Program-made: the position numbers and the translations under genes
Assembly (NCBI RefSeq): GCF_000762845.2
Contig: NZ_JRMQ02000007.1
Coordinates: forward strand, 1-64,000
From: Helicobacter japonicus
GTDB lineage: Bacteria > Campylobacterota > Campylobacteria > Campylobacterales > Helicobacteraceae
Length of the DNA: 64,000 nucleotides
Reading direction: 5' to 3'
Shown: in pieces, positions 56,429-64,000 of the stretch
How positions within the stretch are numbered: the first letter of the stretch is position 1
Layout: the number at the start of each line of letters is the position of its first letter
Notes under the pieces: model-generated
What the model saw: the letters and a program-made list of their open reading frames with translations, nothing else
Told to the model about the DNA's origin: nothing
Database searches by the model: none

Positions 56429-57343
56429 CTAAATAAAATCATATCCTATTTTTTTCAACACATCTTTTTGTTTGCTCCAACCCTTATATACCTCAACATC
56501 AAGCTTTAAAAAAATTGCTTTATTACCAAAACGACACATCTTCTCTCGCGCACATATACCTATGCGCTTAATAGTCGCTCCACCCTTGCCAATCACTACT
56601 GCCTTTTGACTCTGCTTCTCCACAATGATATGTGCATAGATTCTGTCAATCTTTGCACCCTCTTCAAAACTTTTCATCAATACATCAGCCTCATACGGAA
56701 TCTCATCGCTTAGATTCTCAAACAAGCTCTCGCGTATCATCTCTTTGTAAATCTCCTTTAAGGTTGCAGGTGTCAGGAGTTCTTCATCATAAAGAAATGG
56801 TGATTGTGGCAAGTGTGCCACAATTTGTTGCAAAATATGCTCTCTATCAAATCCTTTTTTTACACTTATTGGTAAAAGCGAGAGAAAATGTTTATCATAA
56901 ACACGATATTGTGCGATTTTTTGCAAAAGCTGTTCTTTAGTGCAAGTATCAATTTTTGTCAAAAGCAAAAGATGGGGTAATCCCTCGCTCAAGTTTAAGA
57001 ACTCCTCATAATACTTCACCTCATCATTCACAGGTGCAAGATAAAGTGCCAAATCACAATCTCCCATAGCTTTTAGAGCCTGTGAAAGCATATATTGATT
57101 CAAAAGCTTTTCTTTATGATGAATGCCTGGCGTATCTACAAAGATGATTTGTGCTTGTAATGGTGCATAAGATACAATCACTTGTAGTTGTTTGCGTGTA
57201 GCATTTGCCTTATGTGAAACAAGAGCTAGATTTTCTCCCACAAGATAATTGAGTAAGGTAGATTTACCTGCATTTGGTCTGCCAAGTGTGGCAACAAATC
57301 CTGCACGAGTATTTGGAGTGCTCAAATCTTTATTTTCATTCAT
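56429..57343 (-). CDS. era: GTPase Era
   Basis: 304 aa GTPase assembling the 30S 3' end. GRPNAGKST (residues 21-29, G1), DTPGIH (G3), TKID (G4), then C-terminal KH domain IGKGGATIKRIG. 16 bp after hslU. Confidence 0.96.
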   Translation of the reverse strand: MNENKDLSTPNTRAGFVATLGRPNAGKSTLLNYLVGENLALVSHKANATRKQLQVIVSYAPLQAQIIFVDTPGIHHKEKLLNQYMLSQALKAMGDCDLALYLAPVNDEVKYYEEFLNLSEGLPHLLLLTKIDTCTKEQLLQKIAQYRVYDKHFLSLLPISVKKGFDREHILQQIVAHLPQSPFLYDEELLTPATLKEIYKEMIRESLFENLSDEIPYEADVLMKSFEEGAKIDRIYAHIIVEKQSQKAVVIGKGGATIKRIGICAREKMCRFGNKAIFLKLDVEVYKGWSKQKDVLKKIGYDFI

Positions 57344-57359
57344 ACAAGATATAGATTCT

Positions 57360-58694
57360 TTAAAGAATATAACGCGCTAAATCAATATTTTCTACCAAGT
57401 CTCCAAGTCGCTCTCTTACCATATCACCTGTAATTTCTACTTCTTTGCCCTTATAAGTATCCACATCAAAACTAATATCCTCTAACACGCGTTCAATGGT
57501 TGTATGCAATCGTCTTGCGCCAATATCCTCTGTGCGTATATTTGCATTATACGAAAGACGCGCCAACTCTCTAACTGCTTCATCACTAAATTCAAGCCGA
57601 ATATCTTCTGCATCAAGCAAAAGCTGATATTGGCGCAAGAGAGAACTTTTTGTTTGGGTAAGTATCTGATACAAACTCTCCTCATCAAGTGTATTAAGCT
57701 CTACGCGCAAGGGAAATCGCCCTTGTAATTCTGGAATCAAATCGCTAGGCTTACTCAAATGAAACGCCCCTGCAGCAATAAACAAAATATAATCAGTTTT
57801 AATTTGTCCATATTTAGTATTGACTACACTCCCCTCAACAATAGGAAGTAAATCTCTCTGCACTCCCTCTTTGCTCGGGTCTTGTCTTGAACTATCTTTG
57901 CTTCCTACTGCAACTTTATCAATTTCATCAATAAAAATTACTCCATTTTGTTCTGCCCTTCTTAATCCTTCTGTCCTTATACTATCTATATCAAGCACAG
58001 ATTCAGTTGCCTCATTTGCCAAAGCCTCTTTAGCTTCCTTTACACTCATTTCCTTTTTGACCTTATCTTGAGTAGCATTAAGGACTTTAAAAATAGACTC
58101 TTGCACCTTTATCATATCTGGAGGGAGATTATCATCACCCATATGCATCTTTTTACTCACTTCAACTTCAATCATCAAATCATCAACTTCGCCCTTTATT
58201 ACGCGTTGTTTCATTTTGGCAAAACTCATATCATATTCACTTTTCTTTGCTTCACTTACACCACTTGGTAAGGGAGGAAGAAGCTTTTGAGTAATTTTTT
58301 CAATGATATAATCATTAATTTGTGCTTGAGCTCTCTGCCGATGTTCATTTTCTACAAGATTTACACTTGCAAGCACCAAGTCCCTCACCATAGATTCTAC
58401 ATCTCGCCCTACAAAGCCTACTTCAGTATATTTACTTGCCTCAACTTTAACAAAAGGTAAGCCCATCATTTTTGCCATACGACGAGCAATTTCTGTTTTT
58501 CCTACACCAGTAGAACCAATCATAAGAATATTTTTAGGTGTAATTTCATCTTGAACCTCTTTATCAAGTTTCATTCTTCTATAACGATTTCTTAAGGCGA
58601 TAGCTACTGCCTTTTTTGCTTCATATTGTCCAATAATATATCCATCAAGATATTCTACAATCTGCTTTGGTGTCATATTTTCTTTCATCTGCAC
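57360..58694 (-). CDS. hslU: ATP-dependent protease ATPase subunit HslU
   Basis: AAA+ unfoldase feeding HslV. GSTGVGKTEIARRMAKMMG Walker A (from residue 60), VIFIDEIDKVA Walker B (~251), I-domain insertion, and the sensor-2 AAGAFHLSKPSDLIPELQGRFP. 444 aa, usual length. MQMKENMTPK offers ATG or the third codon. 7 bp after hslV. Confidence 0.96.
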   Translation of the reverse strand: MQMKENMTPKQIVEYLDGYIIGQYEAKKAVAIALRNRYRRMKLDKEVQDEITPKNILMIGSTGVGKTEIARRMAKMMGLPFVKVEASKYTEVGFVGRDVESMVRDLVLASVNLVENEHRQRAQAQINDYIIEKITQKLLPPLPSGVSEAKKSEYDMSFAKMKQRVIKGEVDDLMIEVEVSKKMHMGDDNLPPDMIKVQESIFKVLNATQDKVKKEMSVKEAKEALANEATESVLDIDSIRTEGLRRAEQNGVIFIDEIDKVAVGSKDSSRQDPSKEGVQRDLLPIVEGSVVNTKYGQIKTDYILFIAAGAFHLSKPSDLIPELQGRFPLRVELNTLDEESLYQILTQTKSSLLRQYQLLLDAEDIRLEFSDEAVRELARLSYNANIRTEDIGARRLHTTIERVLEDISFDVDTYKGKEVEITGDMVRERLGDLVENIDLARYIL

Positions 58695-58701
58695 TCCAAT
58701 A

Positions 58702-59244
58702 TTATAATTCTAAAATTTTTATATTTGTATTCGTATAGATACATAACTCTCCTGCAATAGCTAAAGAATGCTCTACAATTTCTCGTGGAGGTAAAGAGGC
58801 GTAGTTATGTAAGGCGCGTGCCGCACTTAAAGCATAATTCCCACCACTACCAATGGCTGCGATTGTGCCATCTTCTGGCTCTACCACATCACCTGTGCCA
58901 CTTAAAATATAAATATGCTCGGTATTAAGCACAATCATCATTGCTTCAAGTTTGCGTAAATATTTATCCTTACGCCATTCTTTACTAAACTCTAACACAC
59001 TTCGCACCAAATCACCTTTGCGTCCATCTAAAATACGTTCAAACATATCAAAAAGACTAAAAGCGTCTGCAGTAGAACCTGCAAAACCACTTAGAATCTC
59101 TCCATTATAAAGTGTGCGGATTTTTGTTGCATTGTTTTTTAATACACAATTTCCAAAAGTTACCTGCCCATCTCCGCCAATAATAGCACATTTTTTACCA
59201 TTATACTCGCCCTTATAACCAAGTATAGTCGTTGCTTCAAACAT
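58702..59244 (-). CDS. hslV: ATP-dependent protease peptidase subunit HslV
   Basis: 180 aa threonine peptidase. The short prepeptide MFEA would be cleaved to leave the N-terminal Thr of [30 protein letters not shown] follows. Starts on the last base of rplI. Confidence 0.96.
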   Translation of the reverse strand: MFEATTILGYKGEYNGKKCAIIGGDGQVTFGNCVLKNNATKIRTLYNGEILSGFAGSTADAFSLFDMFERILDGRKGDLVRSVLEFSKEWRKDKYLRKLEAMMIVLNTEHIYILSGTGDVVEPEDGTIAAIGSGGNYALSAARALHNYASLPPREIVEHSLAIAGELCIYTNTNIKILEL

Positions 59245-59696
59245 TATTTATCCTTTTGTGGCTCAATTTCTAATTTAAGTGTTGCATTAATGCCTTGTCC
59301 AAGCTTGACTTGCACTTCAAAATTCCCTATATGCTTTATAGCTTGAGGAATTTCAATATGCTTCTTATCAAGATTTACCTTGTGTTCTTGCAAAGCAAGA
59401 GCAATTTCTTCTTTTGTGATAGAGCCAAAAAGCGTATCATTTGCACCTACTTTTTTATGTAGTGTGAGTGTAAGAGATTCTATTGTTTTTTTCATTTGCT
59501 GCATTTCAGCCATTTCAAGTGCAGCAATCTCCTCTGCTTTGCGTTGGTTAGCTTTATATTTATTAATTACCTCATTCGTAGCACGTTGCGCCTTGCCCTT
59601 AGCGATAAGAAAATTTTGTCCATACCCATCTTTTACTTCAACAATCTCACCTTTTTTACCAAGCCCTTGCACATTTTCTAAAAGTAGAACTTTCAT
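59244..59696 (-). CDS. rplI: 50S ribosomal protein L9
   Basis: 150 aa; [20 protein letters not shown] start, helical linker, C-terminal domain with [15 protein letters not shown]. First gene of the rplI-hslV-hslU-era-csd6 string. Confidence 0.96.
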   Translation of the reverse strand: MKVLLLENVQGLGKKGEIVEVKDGYGQNFLIAKGKAQRATNEVINKYKANQRKAEEIAALEMAEMQQMKKTIESLTLTLHKKVGANDTLFGSITKEEIALALQEHKVNLDKKHIEIPQAIKHIGNFEVQVKLGQGINATLKLEIEPQKDK

Positions 59697-59715
59697 ATTT
59701 TCTCCATAATTAAGC

Positions 59716-59721
59716 TATAAT
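59716..59721 (+). promoter_or_regulatory. -10 element of the YgjP-like gene
   Basis: TATAAT, 33 bp before ATG 59755 and within 4 bp of a GTG at 59725, which rules that GTG out as the start. Confidence 0.5.
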
Positions 59722-59754
59722 AATGTGAAAATTATAACTAAAAGTGGCAATTTT

Positions 59755-60465
59755 ATGATAAAAGCATTACAAAAAACTTATACAAACGCCCAAGCCATAC
59801 ATATTCAGCACAAAAATATTGCTTATCCTCGCATTATTATCAAAGCAGACTTATCCCTTTTTGTGCGTGTGCCATTACACTTTTCGCACACACAAGTTTG
59901 GGAATTTATTACAAAAAATCATCAATGGATAGAATCCACACTTCATAAACTTCACTCACATCATCTTGCCTTGCATTCTCAACTCAATGCTCATCAAAAT
60001 CAAATTCCTATTTTTGGATTCTGGTGCGATATAAGCACTCTTTTACCTAAAACATATTCACTTTTTACCCCATCTCTTACGGATTCTACAAATCCCACCT
60101 TTTATACCCACACACTCAAAACACAGCTTAAAGCAATGCTTCGTGCGTATATTTATCCACGCGTAGAAGAATATGCTTCGCTTATGGGTGTAACCTATCG
60201 CTCAATCAAAATCACTCACGCTCGCTCACGATTTGGAAGTTGTAGCCACGATAATCGCCTTTGTTTTTCTTTTATGCTTATTTTTGCACAAAAAGAACTT
60301 ATTGATTATGTCATTATCCACGAGCTTGCACATATCCGCCACAAAAACCATTCACGCTCATTTTGGGATTATGTAACAACTTATTGCAAAAAAGCAAAAT
60401 CTTTGCGCCTTGCTTTGCGGCAAGATTCTAAAATTTACCCTCTGCTTTTGCAAAAACTCACTTAA
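59755..60465 (+). CDS. YgjP-like metal-dependent hydrolase (M48-type, DUF45)
   Basis: 236 aa from ATG 59755. The zinc motif HELAHIRHKNHSRSFW (HExxH then a further His) is near the C-terminus, preceded by KITHARSRFGSCS, the family hallmark. Activity of YgjP-family proteins is poorly defined (peptidase or nucleotide hydrolase). GTG 59725 is in frame but overlaps the promoter. 9 bp before the next gene. Confidence 0.85.
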   Translation: MIKALQKTYTNAQAIHIQHKNIAYPRIIIKADLSLFVRVPLHFSHTQVWEFITKNHQWIESTLHKLHSHHLALHSQLNAHQNQIPIFGFWCDISTLLPKTYSLFTPSLTDSTNPTFYTHTLKTQLKAMLRAYIYPRVEEYASLMGVTYRSIKITHARSRFGSCSHDNRLCFSFMLIFAQKELIDYVIIHELAHIRHKNHSRSFWDYVTTYCKKAKSLRLALRQDSKIYPLLLQKLT

Positions 60466-60474
60466 GGAGAAAAA

Positions 60475-60792
60475 ATGAAAAAAATATGTGCTTTTTTATG
60501 CCTTTTTTATATGAATCTTTTAGCTGGAGAATGGGTGATGTTTTCTGATGGAAAAGATACTTATATCTACTCCACAAACACCGGTGAAGTTTATATTCGT
60601 CATCATCTTGGTAAGAAAAATTATGAAGATATGTTTGTCAAAATGCCTCGAGGTATGCAGCCAAATGAGTTAAAGAAGACACAAAAAGATACGATTCACA
60701 CACCCACCGCGCCAAATGCTGAGCAAATCAAAGATTTACAACTTAACGCACTTAAAAAATCCCAAGAAATGCTTAATTCTGCACTTGATTAG
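60475..60792 (+). CDS. Small exported protein of unknown function
   Basis: 105 aa with a signal peptide (residues 1-17) and a short domain holding WVMFSDGKDTYIYSTNTGEV, then a Lys/Gln-rich tail. Not recognised. AAGGAG precedes the ATG. Its end overlaps the hisG end by 20 nt (convergent). Confidence 0.7.
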   Translation: MKKICAFLCLFYMNLLAGEWVMFSDGKDTYIYSTNTGEVYIRHHLGKKNYEDMFVKMPRGMQPNELKKTQKDTIHTPTAPNAEQIKDLQLNALKKSQEMLNSALD

Positions 60793-61402
60793 TTTCTATA
60801 CATTTTTTAAGCTGCTCATAGAGTGAGAGAATCTGTTCTTTTTTCTCATAAAAGCTATTATTATTCACAACCAAATAGGCACTTGATTCCATAATGATTT
60901 CATCAATCTTGAGATTATTTTGTGCCATTGTGCTACCTGTTTCTACAATATCGACAATCGCATCACTTAATCCCACAAGTGGTGCAAGTTCTATTGAACC
61001 ATAAAGCTTTAAAGATTCGATAGAAACAGCTTTATTTGCAAAATATTTACGCGTGATATGAGGCATTTTTGTAGCGATTTTAAGTTTAGGTTTTTGATAA
61101 TCAATGCTCTTCCCCACTGGCGAGCCAACTACAACCTTGCATTTCCCAATACCAAGATTCAAAAGTCGCACGAGATTTGCTTGCTGCTCTTCTATCACAT
61201 CTAAACCCACAATACCAACATCTGCAGCCTGATGAACCACATAAGTAGGCACATCTTGACTACGCACAAGCAAAAAAGTAAAGTCATTATGCTCTAAAAT
61301 CAATTTTCTATCATCAAAAACAAAATTACCTCCATAGAGTTGCTCAAATAACGCTAGACTTTCTTTCGCTATACGTCCTTTAGGCAAAGCTATTTTTATC
61401 AT
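60773..61402 (-). CDS. hisG: ATP phosphoribosyltransferase, short form
   Basis: 209 aa, first step of histidine synthesis. IALPKGRIAKESLALFEQL start and the PRPP loop EIVETGSTMAQNNLKI (written here as VDIVETGSTMAQNNL) are seen. The short form usually needs HisZ, which is not in this window. 25 bp after coaX. Confidence 0.95.
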   Translation of the reverse strand: MIKIALPKGRIAKESLALFEQLYGGNFVFDDRKLILEHNDFTFLLVRSQDVPTYVVHQAADVGIVGLDVIEEQQANLVRLLNLGIGKCKVVVGSPVGKSIDYQKPKLKIATKMPHITRKYFANKAVSIESLKLYGSIELAPLVGLSDAIVDIVETGSTMAQNNLKIDEIIMESSAYLVVNNNSFYEKKEQILSLYEQLKKCIETNQVQN

Positions 61403-61427
61403 TCTCTATCTCCTTAGTTTTAAAATC

Positions 61428-62048
61428 TTATATATGCTTTTGTAAAGCTTTTTGCATACCTTTAAAAACAAGTGTGTTATCATAAATTGCATCTTCAAAA
61501 AAACGTGCAAAAAATTTTCCATCGCCACCAGTAAAATACAACTTCTTAGTGCGCGAAGTATTTTTAATCATCAAAATGATACTTTTTAGCACACCAAAAC
61601 TTATCGCATCGGAAGTATTTTGAGGTAATTGAGTAAGATCCACACCCGGCTCAATATCTCTTCCCAAAACACGTGAAATATCTGCATACATTTTTTTATA
61701 TGATTCAAGTCCGGGCATAATATAGCCACCAAGATGAATCCCTTCTTGCATTACATCTATGGTAATAGCACTTCCTGCATCAATAATCACCCCATCATCA
61801 ACAGCCCTACACGCTGCTTTTCTATCGACACCTAAACCGCTATATTGTGTTTTTAGTTCAATATGTTCATTCACATTGATACAATAAGAATGAGAAGCAA
61901 GCAAGCAACGCTCAAACCGCTCATTTACACTTATATAATAAATAGGTAATCCTTCTTTTTTTTTTGTTAAAGCATAAGGTTTTTCTTTCCAAATTTTTCC
62001 CTTATGGTAAAAATGCAAAAAAGTATTCCCTATATCACAAAGAAGCAT
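61428..62048 (-). CDS. coaX: Pantothenate kinase type III
   Basis: 206 aa, first step of coenzyme A synthesis. LLCDIGNTFLHFYHKG (phosphate motif DIGNT), GLGVDRKAACRA and IDAGSAITIDVM are family signatures; FTGGDGKF lies near the C-terminus. Ten A (minus strand, 61956-61965) at residues 28-31 could slip and truncate the protein. ATG shares its first base with the next gene's stop. Confidence 0.95.
   Translation of the reverse strand: MLLCDIGNTFLHFYHKGKIWKEKPYALTKKKEGLPIYYISVNERFERCLLASHSYCINVNEHIELKTQYSGLGVDRKAACRAVDDGVIIDAGSAITIDVMQEGIHLGGYIMPGLESYKKMYADISRVLGRDIEPGVDLTQLPQNTSDAISFGVLKSIILMIKNTSRTKKLYFTGGDGKFFARFFEDAIYDNTLVFKGMQKALQKHI
61956..61965 (-). repeat. Poly-A tract, 10 A, in coaX
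   Basis: Encodes T-K-K-K at residues 28-31 (minus strand). Long enough for slippage, but the gene is expected to be essential. Confidence 0.8.
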
Positions 62049-63058
62049 TATTGAAACCTCTTATACACTTTGTCATAAAAAAAAGTATCCTGATTGTAAA
62101 AAAGACTCTTCTTCTTTGCGAGATTATTTTTATACACTAAAGGTGCAAAATCTTTAAGATTGAGTTCAATAAGATAGCCACCTCTTTCAAGTGTATAAAG
62201 AGTATTATTCGCAATCACAATCCCGCTAAAAACTGCAAAAGGTAGTCGCACCTTACGCAAAAGTTTCAATGTGTGGTCAAGCTCTAAAATCTCACCTTCA
62301 ATACTCAAAACATAAACCTTATCATTAAAAAACAATACATCACGTAAATCTACATCGTATTTGAAACTTCTATCGCCAATAATTACACTCACACGCTTAG
62401 TTGTTGCTGCTAAAAGATAATTATTTTGCGCGTAGATATAAATAACATTATTAAAAAATTTATCACTCACAATAAGAATATCTTTAGTGATTTTATTTTG
62501 TGCAATATCATAAATAAGCACCTTACCCTCTAAATCCGGAAAAATCACATATTTATCATTTATTTGTGGTGAAGCAAGATAAGTGTTAATTGCCAAAACT
62601 GCAGGGTATTTTTGAGAAAAAATCTCTTTTTTTTGTGCAATATCATAATACATAATAGTATTATCAAGAAGCACCATAGCAAGTTTATCATCTTTAAGAC
62701 TTGCAGAGAGAACACAAGTATCAAAAGGTATGCTTTGTGATGTATGCTTATTTGATTCTAAAATAATAATATTCTCGCATCGAGACTGCAAGACATAAGT
62801 ATCTTTATCTTGGGCAAGAAATTTATGATAAGGCTCTAAAACAAGCGGTGTTATACCCTGTGAAAAGCTAACTAAAGTATTATCTTTAAGTATCGCGCCT
62901 TCACGCGTAGCACTTTTTATAGGAGCACTCAATGTATCCTTAAATACTACTTTGCCATTTATAGCTTGTGGCTCAAAATGCTTTTTTGAACTACACCCAG
63001 ATACACATATTGCATAGATACAAAAAACCAAAAGAATAAATTTGACTTCTCTTGTCAT
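62048..63058 (-). CDS. BamB-like beta-propeller lipoprotein
   Basis: 336 aa. Lipobox VSGC at residues 18-21 gives an acylated cysteine, so an outer- or inner-membrane-anchored lipoprotein. Beta-rich repeats (for example YVIFPDLEGKVLIYDIA and KVYVLSIEGEILELD) suit a PQQ-type propeller. Position next to a YfgM-like gene matches the E. coli yfgM-bamB pair, which supports a role in outer-membrane protein assembly; the sequence match itself is weak. Confidence 0.65.
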   Translation of the reverse strand: MTREVKFILLVFCIYAICVSGCSSKKHFEPQAINGKVVFKDTLSAPIKSATREGAILKDNTLVSFSQGITPLVLEPYHKFLAQDKDTYVLQSRCENIIILESNKHTSQSIPFDTCVLSASLKDDKLAMVLLDNTIMYYDIAQKKEIFSQKYPAVLAINTYLASPQINDKYVIFPDLEGKVLIYDIAQNKITKDILIVSDKFFNNVIYIYAQNNYLLAATTKRVSVIIGDRSFKYDVDLRDVLFFNDKVYVLSIEGEILELDHTLKLLRKVRLPFAVFSGIVIANNTLYTLERGGYLIELNLKDFAPLVYKNNLAKKKSLFYNQDTFFYDKVYKRFQ

Positions 63059-63717
63059 TATTTATCCTCTCCTTTTGATGATTGCAATTTTAATCCATAA
63101 TGCTTCAAATTTACTGCTTCTTCCCAAAACAAAGTGTTTTCTGGAATAAGGAGGAGTTTTTGATGGGCTTCTTTAGCCTCTCCTGCTTGAAAAAGTAAAT
63201 ATGCCTCCTGCAAAAGTGCTAAATTTTTGAGACCTGTTGGTTTTGTAGATTCTAAACTTGCAAGATATGGTGCTAAAGATGCGGTATTTATAGGATTTTG
63301 AGAATCTACAAACTCACTTGCCTTCAATGAAGCAATCTCATATTGGGCGAGTGAGCGCACAAAAGCATTTTGAGATTTTGCTAATTCCTCATAGGCTGTC
63401 ATATCATTGTTTGTATTAAAAAATCGATACATATCATACAAAGCAGGACTTGATTGCTTTAGTGTATGCAATGCTTCTTCGTTTGTAGAATCTATAAGCA
63501 GTTTTGCATACGCTGAACTCGCCTTTTGAGCCTTTCTAGATTCTATATATTCACTTACCCAAATCCACGCAAATACACCAATGACACACACAATCAATGC
63601 AATGATATATTTGCGGTATCTTTTCCATAGAATCTCTAACGTAAAAGCACTCTCTAAAATTTTTTCATCACTATTAAAAGATTCCTTAACGCTTTTTAAA
63701 TTTGATTGCAAACTCAT
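63058..63717 (-). CDS. YfgM-like membrane-anchored TPR protein
   Basis: 219 aa. One membrane helix (residues ~38-54, after LWKRYRKYI) and a periplasmic helical domain with alanine/leucine-rich repeat units (ALYDMYRFFN, LLFQAGEAKEAHQKLL). In E. coli YfgM works with the Sec translocon and BamB. Stop TAA of this gene overlaps the downstream ATG. Confidence 0.65.
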   Translation of the reverse strand: MSLQSNLKSVKESFNSDEKILESAFTLEILWKRYRKYIIALIVCVIGVFAWIWVSEYIESRKAQKASSAYAKLLIDSTNEEALHTLKQSSPALYDMYRFFNTNNDMTAYEELAKSQNAFVRSLAQYEIASLKASEFVDSQNPINTASLAPYLASLESTKPTGLKNLALLQEAYLLFQAGEAKEAHQKLLLIPENTLFWEEAVNLKHYGLKLQSSKGEDK

Positions 63718-63738
63718 ATACTCTCCTTGATATAAATG

Positions 63739-64000
63739 TTATTTTGATATGCCAGAAGAGCCAAAACCCTTCTCCCCACGCTCGCTCTCGTTTAATTCCT
63801 GCACTTCCTCAAATGTTGCTTGTATAATCTCATTGACTACTGCTTGGGCGATTCTATCCCCTGTGTGAATATTGAAATCCTCATTTGAGTGATTGATTAG
63901 AATCACTTTAATCTCTCCACGATAATCACTATCAATTGTGCCGGGCGCATTAAGCACACTGATACCATTTTTAAGGGCTAAACCACTCCTTGGACGCACC
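63739..64000 (-). CDS. dut: dUTPase, C-terminal part (cut by window edge)
   Basis: Hydrolyses dUTP to dUMP. Visible are motif 2 ([11 protein letters not shown]), motif 3 ([15 protein letters not shown]), motif 4 (GDRIAQAVV) and motif 5 (GEKGFGSSG). Family proteins are ~145 aa, so the first ~60 residues lie beyond position 64000. The frame runs off the edge without a start. dut followed by two small genes and coaX is also the H. pylori order. Confidence 0.93.
   Translation of the reverse strand, partial: VRPRSGLALKNGISVLNAPGTIDSDYRGEIKVILINHSNEDFNIHTGDRIAQAVVNEIIQATFEEVQELNESERGEKGFGSSGISK

Noticed and set aside
59725-59754. GTG start for the YgjP-like gene
   Set aside because: Would fall at the expected transcription start next to the TATAAT at 59716.
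1-64000. tRNA, rRNA, CRISPR array, insertion sequence
   Set aside because: I looked in the gaps and saw no cloverleaf, spaced repeats or transposase; a covariance-model scan would be needed to be certain.

Overview
The window looks like chromosome of an enterohepatic Helicobacter (Campylobacterota), close to H. hepaticus or H. cinaedi; the species cannot be fixed from the sequence alone. The evidence is the low-GC DNA, poly-G contingency tracts, the order rplI-hslV-hslU-era-csd6 (known from H. pylori), a hefABC-type efflux operon, an S10-spc-alpha ribosomal operon without rpmD, a nitrite reductase NrfHA with a CxxCH first heme site, and a selenocysteine formate dehydrogenase. A hisG gene, absent from H. 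pylori, fits an enterohepatic species.

Region by region. 1-7.6 kb (+): a surface-glycan locus with one GT9 (heptosyltransferase-like) gene followed by six SAM-methyltransferase-like genes, each carrying a 10-12 nt poly-G tract. As sequenced, two of the six are out of frame (OFF) and a third has a tract that selects between two C-termini. Three tracts share the same flanking DNA and encode the same peptide in otherwise different proteins. 7.6-13.3 kb: pgeF-like (-), nrfHA (+), a membrane-anchored unknown, dgkA, and an M15 peptidase (-). 13.4-18.5 kb (-): hefABC efflux pump with a 14-bp palindrome upstream. 18.6-26.4 kb (-): formate dehydrogenase maturation and structural genes (Fe-S protein, TorD-like chaperone, Tat small protein, fdhA with in-frame UGA and a SECIS hairpin, fdhB, fdhC, fdhD).

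26.4-31.0 kb (-): an accessory array of small, overlapping, mostly membrane-protein genes arranged as two related modules. A 50-62 aa protein and its preceding membrane gene occur twice, with a 38-bp exact DNA repeat. One module holds a broken gene (frameshift plus nonsense codon) with a glycine-rich hydrophobic core. This is the best candidate here for an undescribed system; an effector/immunity-like array is my inference only. 31.1-33.6 kb: pabA and a pabB-pabC fusion. 33.6-35.5 kb: decaying ankyrin genes and a C-terminal remnant of mogA.

35.5-49.35 kb (-): rpsJ through rplQ, 29 genes including secY, map, infA and rpoA, with a clear sigma-70 promoter before rpsJ. 49.6-51.8 kb (+): a BspA/DUF285-repeat plus ankyrin-like protein. 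51.8-59.7 kb (-): an MFS-PlsC-acyl-ACP-synthetase fusion, then csd6, era, hslU, hslV, rplI. 59.7-64 kb: a YgjP-type metalloprotein and a small secreted protein (+), then hisG, coaX, a BamB-like lipoprotein, a YfgM-like protein and the 3' part of dut (-). No rRNA, tRNA, CRISPR array or insertion sequence was seen.
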